This document shows, one piece after another, positions 16,675 to 25,999 of a stretch of 32,963 bases of DNA (the stretch's first letter is position 1; each line of letters begins with the position of its first letter). The stretch is from contig CALIJZ010000093.1 of the NCBI GenBank assembly GCA_938017795.1, forward strand, positions 1 to 32,963. Direction: 5' to 3'. The position numbers and the translations under genes were made by a program. The notes beneath the pieces were generated by a model that was not told the origin of the DNA, searched no databases, and was given only the letters and a program-made list of their open reading frames with translations. The stretch is from an uncultured Bacteriovoracaceae bacterium. Its GTDB lineage: Bacteria; Bdellovibrionota; Bacteriovoracia; Bacteriovoracales; Bacteriovoracaceae.

Positions 16675-17466
16675 TTAAAGTTCGATTCCAAAAAGCTCAG
16701 GTAACAGTTTTTGCTCTAAATTTACAGCACTTGTTCCTAGGTTCTTAGCAGCTTTTGCAAGAACAACTTCTTTAGAATTATTTGCAAGATCATCTAAGCT
16801 AACGCCAGTTAACTTTTGAAGATCAGCTGATAGTGCTAATTGATCTTCAGATGATAAATCTCCTTTAGATTTCATTGTTTCCATTTTATCACCTAAAGTT
16901 ACTAACCCCATTGCAGTTGAGATACTTACTTTAAATTCAAAAGAAACAGCTGAAGCAAGACTTAAAAATTTCTTTTGAGCAATTTTGGCTGCCATTAAAT
17001 TCACATCTGAAGTTTGATCTTCATCTTCGTATTCCCAACCAGAGTTTCTTCCAACAAAAACATCATCAAATTCAAAATAATCTACAACTTCATAATCATC
17101 ACCGAAGAAATCACCATTAAATTCACCAGCATTAATATCATCAGCTTCAATTGCTCTAAACTCAGCAGCAAGAGAGTCTGTATTTCTAACATAATCATAA
17201 TAAATTATAGATCTGATATATTGAAGACTAACTGCTTTATGCTCTCCATAAAAGTCGTCCCAAATTACAAACCAATTATCAAGACCTTCGTCTTCATCTC
17301 TAAAAGTATCATATAGTTCAACTTCAGTTCCAATGGTTCCATCGATATAATTGAGTGAATCGACAAAGGCATCAACACTTACATTTGGTGATGAGTAAGC
17401 TTGAATTGTATCGCAAGAAGCCAATAGTAATAAACTTGAAAGTGTAATAATAATTAATGATTTCAT
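16675..17466 (-). CDS. Acidic lipoprotein, tandem paralogue A
   Basis: The start is the ATG at 17466, directly after AAGGAG; an in-frame codon at 17496 lacks a site and would add ten basic residues. The 263-residue product has a lipoprotein signal ending in LLLASC (C18). Its mature part is rich in Asp, Glu and aromatic residues: DEGLDNWFVIWDDFYGE, then GDFFGDDYEVVDYF and VGRNSGWEYEDEDQT. A C-terminal helical region follows (GLVTLGDKME...ALSADLQKLTG). From SSP at residue 25 to the end it aligns without gaps with the product of the gene at 17703, at about 83% identity by hand count. I recognise no family. It is probably anchored on the periplasmic or outer face, where the acidic surface might bind cations or a basic partner (speculative). 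Confidence 0.8.
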   Translation of the reverse strand: MKSLIIITLSSLLLLASCDTIQAYSSPNVSVDAFVDSLNYIDGTIGTEVELYDTFRDEDEGLDNWFVIWDDFYGEHKAVSLQYIRSIIYYDYVRNTDSLAAEFRAIEADDINAGEFNGDFFGDDYEVVDYFEFDDVFVGRNSGWEYEDEDQTSDVNLMAAKIAQKKFLSLASAVSFEFKVSISTAMGLVTLGDKMETMKSKGDLSSEDQLALSADLQKLTGVSLDDLANNSKEVVLAKAAKNLGTSAVNLEQKLLPELFGIEL

Positions 17467-17553
17467 TTTTCTCCTTATAATTTTTCTAATACTCATATTT
17501 AATAATTCGTATTAACGATTTTCTTAGATATGTTCTAAATCTTTTATTTAGAA

Positions 17554-17573
17554 TTGAAAACTAGTGCATTTTG
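17554..17573 (-). promoter_or_regulatory. Conserved upstream box, copy A
   Basis: TTGAAAACTAGTGCATTTTG matches 18 of 20 bases of the box upstream of paralogue B (18670-18689), at a similar distance from the start codon (about 90-120 bases). It is followed on the gene side by an AT-rich inverted repeat (TTCTAAAT-5-ATTTAGAA). Conservation outside the coding region suggests a shared control element or promoter part. Confidence 0.45.
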
Positions 17574-17649
17574 CCAGAAATCGGATCTAATGTAAGAAAA
17601 TTCTGCGATAGCATCTTAAGAAGCAATAAAACCGACATAAAAAAGAAAA

Positions 17650-17665
17650 GGGCCAAAACTGGCCC
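17650..17665 (-). terminator. Intrinsic terminator of paralogue B
   Basis: GGGCCA-AAAC-TGGCCC forms a short GC-rich hairpin. Read on the minus strand it is followed by CTTTTCTTTTTTATG, a good T-tract. It ends the transcript of the gene whose stop is at 17703, so the two paralogues are separately transcribed. Confidence 0.8.
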
Positions 17666-17702
17666 AATTTAAATTTGAAATGTTTAAATTTAGATGATGA
17701 AA

Positions 17703-18554
17703 CTATAGCTCTATTCCAAAAACCTCAGGAAGTAGCTTTTGTTCTAAGTTCACAGCACTTGTACCTAGACTCTTAGCAGCCTTAGCAAAGATTTGATCTT
17801 TAGACTTAGATTCAAGATCTGCAAGTGTAATCCCAGTTAATTTTTGAAGATCAGCAGAGAGTGCTAATTGATCTTCAACTGATAAATCACCGTTAGACTT
17901 CATTGACTCCATTTTGTCACCTAAAGTCACAAGTCCCATAGCAGTGGAAATATTTACTTTAAACTCAAATGAAACAGCTGAGGCCATTGAAAAGAATTTC
18001 TTCTGAGCAATTTTAGCTGCCATAAGATTCACATCACCAGTTTGATCTTCATCTTCATATTCCCAACCAGAGTTTCTTCCAACAAAGACATCTTCATCTT
18101 CAAAATAATCTACAACTTCATAATCATCACCGAAGAAATCACCATCTAACTCACCAGCAGCAATATCATCTGATTCAATTGCTCTAAACTCATCAGCTAA
18201 AGAGTCTGTGTTTCTAACATAATCCCAATACTGAATAGATCTAATGTATTGAAGACTAACTGCTTTATTCTCTCCATAGAAATCGTCCCAAATTACAAAC
18301 CAATTATCGAGACCTTCATCAACGTCTCTATGAGTATCATAGAGTTCAATATATGAATCTAGATTACCATCAATATAGTTTAATGAATCTACAAATGCAT
18401 CAGCTGTTACATCTGGAGAACTAAATAATTTCTCTACTGCTGGTGGTACAACGACTATTGGTCCTCCACCTCCTGTACTTGAATCACAAGATACAAATGT
18501 CATGGATATTATTAATCCAGTGAACATTAAAATAATTTTCTTTCCTATAGCCAT
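17703..18554 (-). CDS. Acidic lipoprotein, tandem paralogue B
   Basis: The start is the ATG at 18554, six bases after AAGGAG; the longer frame from 18575 has no site. The 283-residue product has a lipoprotein signal ending in MTFVSC. It then has a short low-complexity linker absent from paralogue A (TGGGGPIVVVPPA), then the same acidic domain as A from SSP onward with no gaps. Differences cluster after the first LNYID block and in the segment before the C-terminal LLPE-FGIEL. Strong conservation of the Asp/Glu/Trp-rich core suggests that it is the functional part and that the duplication is relatively recent or constrained. Function is unknown. Confidence 0.8.
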   Translation of the reverse strand: MAIGKKIILMFTGLIISMTFVSCDSSTGGGGPIVVVPPAVEKLFSSPDVTADAFVDSLNYIDGNLDSYIELYDTHRDVDEGLDNWFVIWDDFYGENKAVSLQYIRSIQYWDYVRNTDSLADEFRAIESDDIAAGELDGDFFGDDYEVVDYFEDEDVFVGRNSGWEYEDEDQTGDVNLMAAKIAQKKFFSMASAVSFEFKVNISTAMGLVTLGDKMESMKSNGDLSVEDQLALSADLQKLTGITLADLESKSKDQIFAKAAKSLGTSAVNLEQKLLPEVFGIEL

Positions 18555-18669
18555 TTCGTTCTCCTTTGTTTGCACCCCAAATAAATTACGGGTAACGGTT
18601 TTGGCGTTATTAATAAGTAAAATCCTGTTACTTTTATAATTAATTTTATTCTTAATTATCTATAACGGC

Positions 18670-18689
18670 TTGAGAACTGGTGCATTTTG
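18670..18689 (-). promoter_or_regulatory. Conserved upstream box, copy B
   Basis: TTGAGAACTGGTGCATTTTG, the counterpart of the box at 17554-17573 (two A/G differences). It too has an AT-rich inverted repeat on its gene side (ATAATTAA-8-TTAATTAT). Confidence 0.45.
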
Positions 18690-18711
18690 ACTGTATGAAG
18701 TTGACAGAGAA

Positions 18712-18742
18712 TTTGACACCAAAAATTAACAACAGTGTCAAA
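18712..18742. repeat. 8-bp inverted repeat behind the subtilase gene
   Basis: TTTGACAC and GTGTCAAA are perfect complements around a 15-base loop, between the subtilase stop (18749) and the box of paralogue B. Related TTGACA/GTGACA motifs flank it at 18701 and 18743. No T-run follows on the minus strand, so it may be an operator or a weak terminator. Confidence 0.4.
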
Positions 18743-18748
18743 GTGACA

Positions 18749-21652
18749 TTAGATTTCTAAAGGAACTTTATAAAGATAGGCCTTATTATCTAATTTACAG
18801 TTTAGTAAATAATGATGAGCACCAAGGAAATTTGTTTTCCCAGGAGCTACATACGTGCAATTTTCAGGGACACTTACGCTAAAATTGATAGGTCTTATAA
18901 ATTCATCACCAATTTTCACTGAACTATAGAGTTGATCACCATATAGAAGTGTAGAATTAACAAATAAAGAAGGAGTTAGAACTCCCTTGATAGATGTCTC
19001 TATCACTTCCATAGTTTCCTTGAAAAAAACTCCCGGAAATGAACTCTCTCTATTAATTGGAAGAGTAAAATGTTGATCACCAGAAAATAAATGCATCCAA
19101 TATCTTGATTCTAGAAAAACGCTTGATTGCTCATTAAACTTATAGCTACCTAGATGACTAATAATCGGATCATCCCATCCTTTAGATGGTAAGTCTTTAG
19201 ACTCGATTAATTCCCCTGTGTCAGACACAATATTAATACTTCCTAGACTTTGATCGACTAATCTAAATAGTAGTGATTCGTTTTGATGTTTTTGTAAATT
19301 AAGTGTTACTGATTTTTCTAAAAAACTCACTCCGGTTAGAATTTCAGAACTTATCGTATACTTTCCAAACTCATTAAAATTAACCAAATAATATTTGCTC
19401 TCTCTCCCTACTTCAACTTGAGCGATAAAACTGATTGCTCCTTGAGTTGAACTTATAATTGATAAGAACCTAATTCTTGTACTATCACTGACTCCTAAAG
19501 ATTTTTGAAGTGTTTGTTCAAATTCAAATGATTTAAAAACCCTTGGCTCTAATACTCGTAACTCATTTGGAATAAGAACATAATATCTATTAGCTTTTTG
19601 GAAGAGATCAAAGTCAAATAAATCATCTCCATTATCTATATTTAACCTAACACCTACTCTCTTAATAATTGGCAGCATAATGTTTCCAAGTAATGGATGA
19701 GAGTGCTTGATCCAATTTACTTTTGACTGTCTATTCTTAAAAGGTAAAAGTCCCTGGCTTGAATCTAGAACTGCGAAATTATCTGTATATGTCCAATGAT
19801 ATAGATTTTCGGGATAGAGCTTTGTAAAGTCTGATTGATAGAAATATAGATTATAAGTATATAATGCTCTTTGCTTATTTGAACGATCTGGATTTTTAAC
19901 TTTTCTTGTAATTACAAGATAATCAGATTTTCCATCAAGGTTATAATCCCCTTTTACAATATGATTTATTTTTTCTTCCCTAGGATAAATTAACTCAAAT
20001 TTTTTTAATTCACCTTGAGAATGAATTAAAACATTTAAATGAATTTTTTCTTTTTTTGATCTATCTAAATAATAATATTCAATATTATCCATACTCCCTT
20101 CAAAAGGTTGGATATATCGCAAGAGTGAAGTTTTCTTTCCTCTTCTAAAGAGTAAAACATTTGATAAATTCTGTTCAGGGATTTCAATTCTATCAAGTGT
20201 TTCTAAACTTATTTTTTTAGTCGCATTCAAGTTAATTTGAAATTTCTTTATGAATTCTCCCATGCTCAACTCTATAATTACTGGGATATTAAAATCAATT
20301 TCAAGATCTTCAACCTTACCATTTATCGAAATAACTAGTTCATCATTGATGAATTTTACAAATTGACTTTTATTAAATTTTATAAGTTCTGATCTTAACT
20401 TCAGTTTAACCTCTCCTGGAAGTCCTAAGTTCTTTAACTTTAAATCGTAGGTAAATTCTCGATTTGAATCTATTTCAATTTTATCTCTTCCTTTAAACTC
20501 TGGTACAACTATAGATTTTTGAATTTTTGTTAAGGATTTCTCTTGATCAATTAGTCCAAACATAGAATGTTTTTGTTTTTCGAAGATATCTTTGGTGTTT
20601 GAAAATAATCTATTTTTTAAATCTTTTAAACTAATATCAGGATATGTTCCTTTAATATTAGCAACAACACCAGTGACAAAAGGAGCTGCTTGTGATGATC
20701 CTTTAATATATTCATATCCCTGGATACGTAAAAGTTCTGATTCAATCTCCAATGGATAAGTACTTAAAATATTCTCACCTGGAGCTAAAATATCAACCTT
20801 ATGACCAAAGTTTGAAAAATTTGGAATCTTTCCTTCGTGATCAATTGCTCCAACACAAATAACTGATTCAAAACTACACGGATAAACAGCTATTTCCTTA
20901 TTATTATTTCCTGCCGCTACAACAATTGGAATATTTTTATCACTTGCAAGCTTAATGGCCTTCTTAAATCTTTCAGTGAGTACTATACTAGGAAAACCAA
21001 CACTCATATTAATAACATCAGCTTTATTTTTTACTGCAAATTCTATTGCCTTAGCAAAGATATCAACCATCGATTGGCCATTATGAAAATAACCACTGAC
21101 ATCATTATCTATAACCTTTAGAGGCATTATTAAAGCATCTGGGCTCACTCCAACTATTCCTTGATCATCATCTCTTGCTGCAGCAATACCGCTTACATGA
21201 GTACCATGGCCTTTATCATCCATAACATTAAAAGTGGATTTAGCTAGTTGTTTAACACAAGCGATTTTATCTTTTTTACATTGATCATCTTTATCTAATC
21301 TAAATTGAATTTTTTTCTTATAATCTCCAACTAAAAAATTTTTACCTAGGCTTAACTCTGGAGCATAATCAAATTCTTTAGAAAATTCAGGATTTTTCCA
21401 AATCTTATCTTTAAATTCAGGATGATAAATATCTAAACCTGTATCTATGATCGCAATAATTGGTTTCTTCTTAAGATTGGGTTTTTTCCAATTTATATCA
21501 ATTCCTTTAATACCTTTAACTTCAGTTTTTTCAAGTTCTCCAATAATTTTAATATACTTCTGAGATGAGTTGACTAAACCCCATTGATTTTTAAAAAATG
21601 GATTTGCGTTAGCTAATAAGGCACAAGTTAAGATAATGAAAATATACTTCAT
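18749..21652 (-). CDS. Secreted subtilisin-like serine protease (S8) with long C-terminal region
   Basis: The ATG at 21652 follows AAGGGAG; a GTG six codons earlier (21670) would delay the signal peptide (residues 1-17). The mature enzyme has the S8 triad: D70 in AIIDTGLD, H149 in GHGTHVSG and S320 in GSSQAAPFVTG, with oxyanion N249 in VVAAGN. After the catalytic domain (about 30-350) come some 600 residues of beta-rich sequence, including GDYNLDGKSDYLV near 570, a DxNxDGxxD calcium-binding motif as in FG-GAP/VCBS propeller blades. There is no long propeptide, since the catalytic domain begins almost at the signal peptide end. Its ATG overlaps the stop of the giant upstream gene (ATGA), so the two are translationally coupled. 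Substrate is unknown; predation- or nutrition-related extracellular proteolysis is possible. Confidence 0.92.
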   Translation of the reverse strand: MKYIFIILTCALLANANPFFKNQWGLVNSSQKYIKIIGELEKTEVKGIKGIDINWKKPNLKKKPIIAIIDTGLDIYHPEFKDKIWKNPEFSKEFDYAPELSLGKNFLVGDYKKKIQFRLDKDDQCKKDKIACVKQLAKSTFNVMDDKGHGTHVSGIAAARDDDQGIVGVSPDALIMPLKVIDNDVSGYFHNGQSMVDIFAKAIEFAVKNKADVINMSVGFPSIVLTERFKKAIKLASDKNIPIVVAAGNNNKEIAVYPCSFESVICVGAIDHEGKIPNFSNFGHKVDILAPGENILSTYPLEIESELLRIQGYEYIKGSSQAAPFVTGVVANIKGTYPDISLKDLKNRLFSNTKDIFEKQKHSMFGLIDQEKSLTKIQKSIVVPEFKGRDKIEIDSNREFTYDLKLKNLGLPGEVKLKLRSELIKFNKSQFVKFINDELVISINGKVEDLEIDFNIPVIIELSMGEFIKKFQINLNATKKISLETLDRIEIPEQNLSNVLLFRRGKKTSLLRYIQPFEGSMDNIEYYYLDRSKKEKIHLNVLIHSQGELKKFELIYPREEKINHIVKGDYNLDGKSDYLVITRKVKNPDRSNKQRALYTYNLYFYQSDFTKLYPENLYHWTYTDNFAVLDSSQGLLPFKNRQSKVNWIKHSHPLLGNIMLPIIKRVGVRLNIDNGDDLFDFDLFQKANRYYVLIPNELRVLEPRVFKSFEFEQTLQKSLGVSDSTRIRFLSIISSTQGAISFIAQVEVGRESKYYLVNFNEFGKYTISSEILTGVSFLEKSVTLNLQKHQNESLLFRLVDQSLGSINIVSDTGELIESKDLPSKGWDDPIISHLGSYKFNEQSSVFLESRYWMHLFSGDQHFTLPINRESSFPGVFFKETMEVIETSIKGVLTPSLFVNSTLLYGDQLYSSVKIGDEFIRPINFSVSVPENCTYVAPGKTNFLGAHHYLLNCKLDNKAYLYKVPLEI

Positions 21653-24600
21653 GGCATCTCCCTTAACCACTGACCTGTAAACTCACCGTTATTAAGACCC
21701 ACTCTTTTTTGTATATTATTTAATATTCCGTAAGGGTATTTTGGATGCCTTTCACCGAAGCTATTGGAATAAATGGTTTCTCTTAAAACCTCTGATTTTG
21801 TTCTAAAACCATCAATAGTTCCCTGAATGAAAGTATTTTCTTTACCAATCAAAGTTAAAAGACTTTTAATTTCAAGATCCTCATAGAGTGCTTTAAAAAA
21901 CTTTGGATAACACTTACTTATTTCTTTAGAATTACTGGATATATTCTCGATGCTATCACATTTTTTCTTTAATCTAATTGCTTTTCCAAGTAATCCACAT
22001 GTAGGAATTTTCTTTCCATCTTTTAAGGTTCGAAGAGTCATATATTTTTTACATCTATCAAACTTCTTTTTCTCTAATGGATAAGCTATTCTAATTAAAG
22101 CATCTGGGGTTATTTTCTTTAAATTTTTAATGGCTTGATCATAAAGAATGATATGAGCGGAAATATCATAAAGCTGATGAGTTCCAATTTTCTTAAGAGA
22201 TTTAACGTCAAAAAGATTTTTTGAGAATTTTTTATTTATTTTTTTGACAGCTTTGATGATTTTCTTCTCAGACTTTGACCAACCCGCGTATCCAATCTTA
22301 AAATCTAGGAATTCTTTTTGAATTTTATCATTCTTTATTTGTGCTTCATAAGTTATATCTTTTAATTGCTTTGCTCCTAAAATTGAATCATCAGGATTTT
22401 GCCATACATTATTAGCCCACGTGATATTTTCACTTCTTTCACTAAGCTGAAAGTTAATTATCTCTTTTAAAAACGATTCATAGTTAAAACCATTATTTAT
22501 TGAATCATAATAAGTACAAAACTTTCCATTCAAACCACTTGGTGTATCAATCGAGTAATCTGTAAACCCACGAAAACGTTGTCTCTTCCAAAATAAAATT
22601 GAAGTTCTATTATACTTATCTGAAAATTTTGCCTTGAGCTTAATTGGCGGAGCAACTTCTTCTAAGACTTCTGTATTATTTGATTTTACAACATCATTTA
22701 AAACAAGAAGATTTTGGTAAATGTCAGGGTTTTCATCTAGCGAAGCATTGAGGTCCAATGTATACAGTTTAATTCCAAAGTTCCCCCACCTTGATTCTTG
22801 CTCAAAGCGCAAAATTGGGATTAAGTTTCTAAGTTCTAGAGAAAATGTCATCCCGAAACCATTGCCTTTATCTTCATAAATCTGAATAGTGTTAGCATCT
22901 TTTCTGTAAATCTGAGTTCTTTTCAATCCTATGTGCTGAGCTTGTAATCCAACTCTCAAAGAAAAATTTGATGGCCCTAAAGGAACTACTGTTTGTCCTC
23001 CTAAATATGGAACTATCCTTTCAGTAATTAAAAGACTTTCGCCATTTCCTAATTGTGAAGAAAATTCTTTAAAAACCTTATTGATTTCTTCTTGTTTGCT
23101 CTCTATTTGACCAGTAATTTCATCAATATTCTCTGCTTTCGGATCCAATAATTTCTTCTGCAATTTCTCAATTGTGTCATGATCATTGATTTCTTTAACT
23201 TTTTCTAATGTTTTAGAAATATCTTTCTTAAAAAGTGGTACCACTATATTTTTATAATTTTGTTCAAAGACAGTTTTTATAGAGGTAAGAGGTTTTATAT
23301 GTGTCCAAGTCTTAATATAATTAACGCCTCCTCTAAATACTGTATTGTTAACATTTTTTAGAAATTCAAGACCAGTTATCATTCCTGGTCTAATTGCAAA
23401 ACCAAACGTATCTGCAACTTGAACAAGATTATCAGTTCCTAAATAATTACCAACTACTACATCTCGAGAAACAATTAGATCTCCCCCTAAGACAGGAGAT
23501 CTCCAAGTCGATACGGGAAATTCGGTTAGAAACTTAGTATCACCACTTTGAACAAATTGTTCTCGGTTAAATTCAAAGACTTCTTCAATCTTCTTAACCT
23601 TAGCATCATTGGGATCAAAAGCCTGAAGTTGATTATTAAAAAGCCCTATAATATTATCAATGGCTAAAGACTGTCCTAAAGCATAGAGGTACCATTTAGT
23701 TTCACTGAATGGTCCAGATTGAACTGGGCTTGCAAAATTTGTTGCATAACCTTCGTCATACCATTTTTCTTTTATAATTTTACCTTTAATTAGATAGGGA
23801 GTAGCACTGGGTTGTTCTTTGAAGGCAAACTTTTTCTTTGTAGCAGAATCTAATAAGCCAACACATTTTAAAGCACTTTGGATTCGAGATAAGAGCTTGT
23901 GATAAATAATACCTTGAACCGCAAGAGGCATGGCCGTTTTTTGAACAATCTCTTTAATATCTGCTCTATTTAACGATTTAATTTTTCGCCCAATCCATTG
24001 AAGATCAGAATAATCTGTCGATTGAAAATTATTAAATTCATAAAAATGTGGCAATTCGATGGCACCTTCAGCCTCTCTGCAAACATGCCAATGAAATTTA
24101 TTCGCACTTTCTTTTAAATCTAAAATTGAATAAGCAAGTACTACTGCTCTTTGAGTTCTACTTCTTAAAACTCCTCGACTTGGATCATCCGGGTCTTGCG
24201 GGGGAACTCCCCATAATACATTTGGAAGGTCCTTACCAGTTAACTCAATTTGGGCTAAATCTCTCAGAGTTAATGAAGTTGCAGTTTCTTGATCTTTCAC
24301 AATCCATCTTGTTGAAGCTGCTTGTGTATCGAGTCTTATTTTTTTTTTGAATTTTTCTTTTTGAAGTTCTGATGAAAAATTTACTATAAGCTTTTTTTGA
24401 TGAGCCATTTCTGGGAAAACATATCCAAGTTTTGTTAGAAAGTTTTTTCTTAAGATTGTTGTATGGAGTAACTTATCTAAATAATACGTTCTTAATTCTC
24501 CATCATCGCTGACTGCAGAGAATCTGAATAAATTAATCGAAGTAAGATGGCCTAAAAATTCAACACTCTTTACAGGAGTAAGCGAACTTTTTTTAATTTT

Positions 24601-24816
24601 TAATTTTTTTGAGAGCCAAGTTCCATTTTCTTTAGGATTAAGCTCTGATAGATCAAATGTTTTAGATAGACTTTTAGCCTGTTTACTGGAAATGACTTCC
24701 CCTTTAAGAATTAAATCATTTGCTGGAGGATTGTCGGATAGAATAGAAATTCTTGAAACTTGAGTCCAAGCCGATATTGATAAAATAAATGAGGATATAA
24801 AGATAAACTTCATCAT
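21649..24816 (-). CDS. Giant exported protein of unknown function, coupled to the subtilase
   Basis: A 1055-residue protein starting at tandem ATGs (24816/24813), with a signal peptide over about the first 18 residues and cleavage likely near SAWTQ. The first third mixes helix and strand (including VPPQDPDDPSRGVL). The middle has beta-rich segments such as VVPLGPSNFSLRVGLQAQH and GFGMTFSLELRNLIPILRF, with a Lys/Glu helical insert between 545 and 605. The last third is strongly basic and helical with several Cys (CKKYMTL, CGLLGK, KKCDS, KCYPK). I recognise no domain or catalytic motif. The stop overlaps the subtilase ATG by ATGA, implying equimolar production, so it may be a substrate, chaperone or partner of that protease. 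Coding status is certain; role is not. Confidence 0.88.
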   Translation of the reverse strand: MMKFIFISSFILSISAWTQVSRISILSDNPPANDLILKGEVISSKQAKSLSKTFDLSELNPKENGTWLSKKLKIKKSSLTPVKSVEFLGHLTSINLFRFSAVSDDGELRTYYLDKLLHTTILRKNFLTKLGYVFPEMAHQKKLIVNFSSELQKEKFKKKIRLDTQAASTRWIVKDQETATSLTLRDLAQIELTGKDLPNVLWGVPPQDPDDPSRGVLRSRTQRAVVLAYSILDLKESANKFHWHVCREAEGAIELPHFYEFNNFQSTDYSDLQWIGRKIKSLNRADIKEIVQKTAMPLAVQGIIYHKLLSRIQSALKCVGLLDSATKKKFAFKEQPSATPYLIKGKIIKEKWYDEGYATNFASPVQSGPFSETKWYLYALGQSLAIDNIIGLFNNQLQAFDPNDAKVKKIEEVFEFNREQFVQSGDTKFLTEFPVSTWRSPVLGGDLIVSRDVVVGNYLGTDNLVQVADTFGFAIRPGMITGLEFLKNVNNTVFRGGVNYIKTWTHIKPLTSIKTVFEQNYKNIVVPLFKKDISKTLEKVKEINDHDTIEKLQKKLLDPKAENIDEITGQIESKQEEINKVFKEFSSQLGNGESLLITERIVPYLGGQTVVPLGPSNFSLRVGLQAQHIGLKRTQIYRKDANTIQIYEDKGNGFGMTFSLELRNLIPILRFEQESRWGNFGIKLYTLDLNASLDENPDIYQNLLVLNDVVKSNNTEVLEEVAPPIKLKAKFSDKYNRTSILFWKRQRFRGFTDYSIDTPSGLNGKFCTYYDSINNGFNYESFLKEIINFQLSERSENITWANNVWQNPDDSILGAKQLKDITYEAQIKNDKIQKEFLDFKIGYAGWSKSEKKIIKAVKKINKKFSKNLFDVKSLKKIGTHQLYDISAHIILYDQAIKNLKKITPDALIRIAYPLEKKKFDRCKKYMTLRTLKDGKKIPTCGLLGKAIRLKKKCDSIENISSNSKEISKCYPKFFKALYEDLEIKSLLTLIGKENTFIQGTIDGFRTKSEVLRETIYSNSFGERHPKYPYGILNNIQKRVGLNNGEFTGQWLREMP

Positions 24817-24927
24817 GACATCTTTAGCATTATCATCAAAAATTACTAGATAAATATTGAGAATTGGTAGAATCTATATGATCAATACAAACATTTTAAT
24901 ACGTCGCGCCGCAGCAGTTAAAGTTAT

Positions 24928-25965
24928 TTAGCTTTGTAAATCGATACTATACGAGTGAATTAATCGATAGATGTCTTCAATAACCTTAGAATCAAGATCA
25001 TATTTTTTCCCTAGCTCAACTCTATCTTTTAAAGATTGAGTATACCTTTCATAAGAAAATATCTGTAAACAATTTTCTTTCTTAAATTTTGAAATTTGAT
25101 TAATGATTTCTGTTCTATTTTTTAAAATCTTTATAAGCTGAAGATCTATTTGATCAATTTGGCTTCTTAACATATCTAAGTCTTTAAAGTTTCCACTTTT
25201 GATGGAAGTCTTAACACTTAAATTTTCTAAAAGATCTGAAAACTCTTTTAAATCAAGTTGTTGACTAGCATCACTCAGAGCATTGACAGGGTCTGGGTGA
25301 ATTTCTAAAAATAATCCTTTTATTCCCAAGTCCAAAGCGACTTGTGAAACATTCTTTATTAGATTTGCTTTTCCTGCAATATGACTTGGATCAGACAAAA
25401 TTGTTAAATCAGGCCTTAACTCTCTTAAGTGAAAAACAATATCCCAGAGTGGATCATTTCTAAATTTCCCAGACGAGTAAGTACTAAATCCTCTATGTAA
25501 GGCCATGACCAAAGCATCCGGATTATGTTTTTGAACTCTCTCTATAGCTCCAAGCCAAAGTTTCAGATCAGGAGCGATAGGGTTTTTAACCAAAACAACC
25601 TTAGCCTTATTTTTCATTTCTCTGGCTAATTGATCTACTAAGAATGGATTAGTTGTAGTTCGAGCACCTAACCATAAGTGATCAATTTCATGCTCTAAAC
25701 ATATCTGAACATGCTCTGGTAAAATAACTTCAGTATAAGGATTAATACCCTTTGATCTAACTTCACTTAACCATTTTACACCCTCACTACCAACTCCTTC
25801 GAAGCTATTTGGTCGAGACCTAGGTTTCCAAAGCCCGGCACGCATATCTTTTACTCCAAGCTTAACTAAACAATCAGCTACTTCAAAAATCTGCTCTCTA
25901 CTCTCAGCAGAGCAAGGTCCAGCAATAATAAATGGTCTATTTTCCATGGACTCACAATCTAACAT
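24928..25965 (-). CDS. aroF: Bifunctional DAHP synthase (type I-beta)/chorismate mutase (AroQ)
   Basis: Condenses PEP with erythrose-4-phosphate (first shikimate step). The C-terminal domain converts chorismate to prephenate. The DAHP synthase part (about residues 10-255) shows GPCSAES (metal Cys), GLWKPRSRP, WLGARTTTNPF, VKNP, ALHRGF, SDPSHIAGK and LEIHPDP, all canonical. Residues about 260-345 are an all-helical AroQ mutase (DLDMLRSQIDQIDLQLIKIL and the later RVELGKKYDLD). The order synthase-then-mutase matches the fused 'type II' enzymes of Bacteroidetes and others; the mutase probably also gives prephenate feedback control. An internal ATG at 25947 (MENRPFII) is an equally plausible start. 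The gene is divergent from aroE, 34 bases away. Confidence 0.93.
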   Translation of the reverse strand: MLDCESMENRPFIIAGPCSAESREQIFEVADCLVKLGVKDMRAGLWKPRSRPNSFEGVGSEGVKWLSEVRSKGINPYTEVILPEHVQICLEHEIDHLWLGARTTTNPFLVDQLAREMKNKAKVVLVKNPIAPDLKLWLGAIERVQKHNPDALVMALHRGFSTYSSGKFRNDPLWDIVFHLRELRPDLTILSDPSHIAGKANLIKNVSQVALDLGIKGLFLEIHPDPVNALSDASQQLDLKEFSDLLENLSVKTSIKSGNFKDLDMLRSQIDQIDLQLIKILKNRTEIINQISKFKKENCLQIFSYERYTQSLKDRVELGKKYDLDSKVIEDIYRLIHSYSIDLQS

Positions 25966-25999
25966 TTCAAGATAATAAAAAAAAGGGTATTTTCTAAGG

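Noticed and set aside
17014-17316. Plus-strand 100-codon frame opposite lipoprotein A
   Set aside because: An Ile-rich antisense shadow of the acidic domain, not seen as an intact frame opposite paralogue B.
17562-17585. Possible sigma-54 -24/-12 element in the conserved lipoprotein upstream box
   Set aside because: The GG and GC dinucleotides are about six rather than ten bases apart, so the sigma-54 pattern does not fit.
24048-24350. Plus-strand 100-codon frame opposite the giant exported protein
   Set aside because: Leu-rich shadow frame without a ribosome site; the minus-strand gene is continuous and signal-peptide led.
24878-24931. Plus-strand 17-codon ORF (MINTNILIRRAAAVKVI) in a GC-rich patch
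   Set aside because: It has no convincing ribosome site, runs antisense into the aroF stop and has no plus-strand gene it could lead. Probably chance, although the local GC content is unusual.
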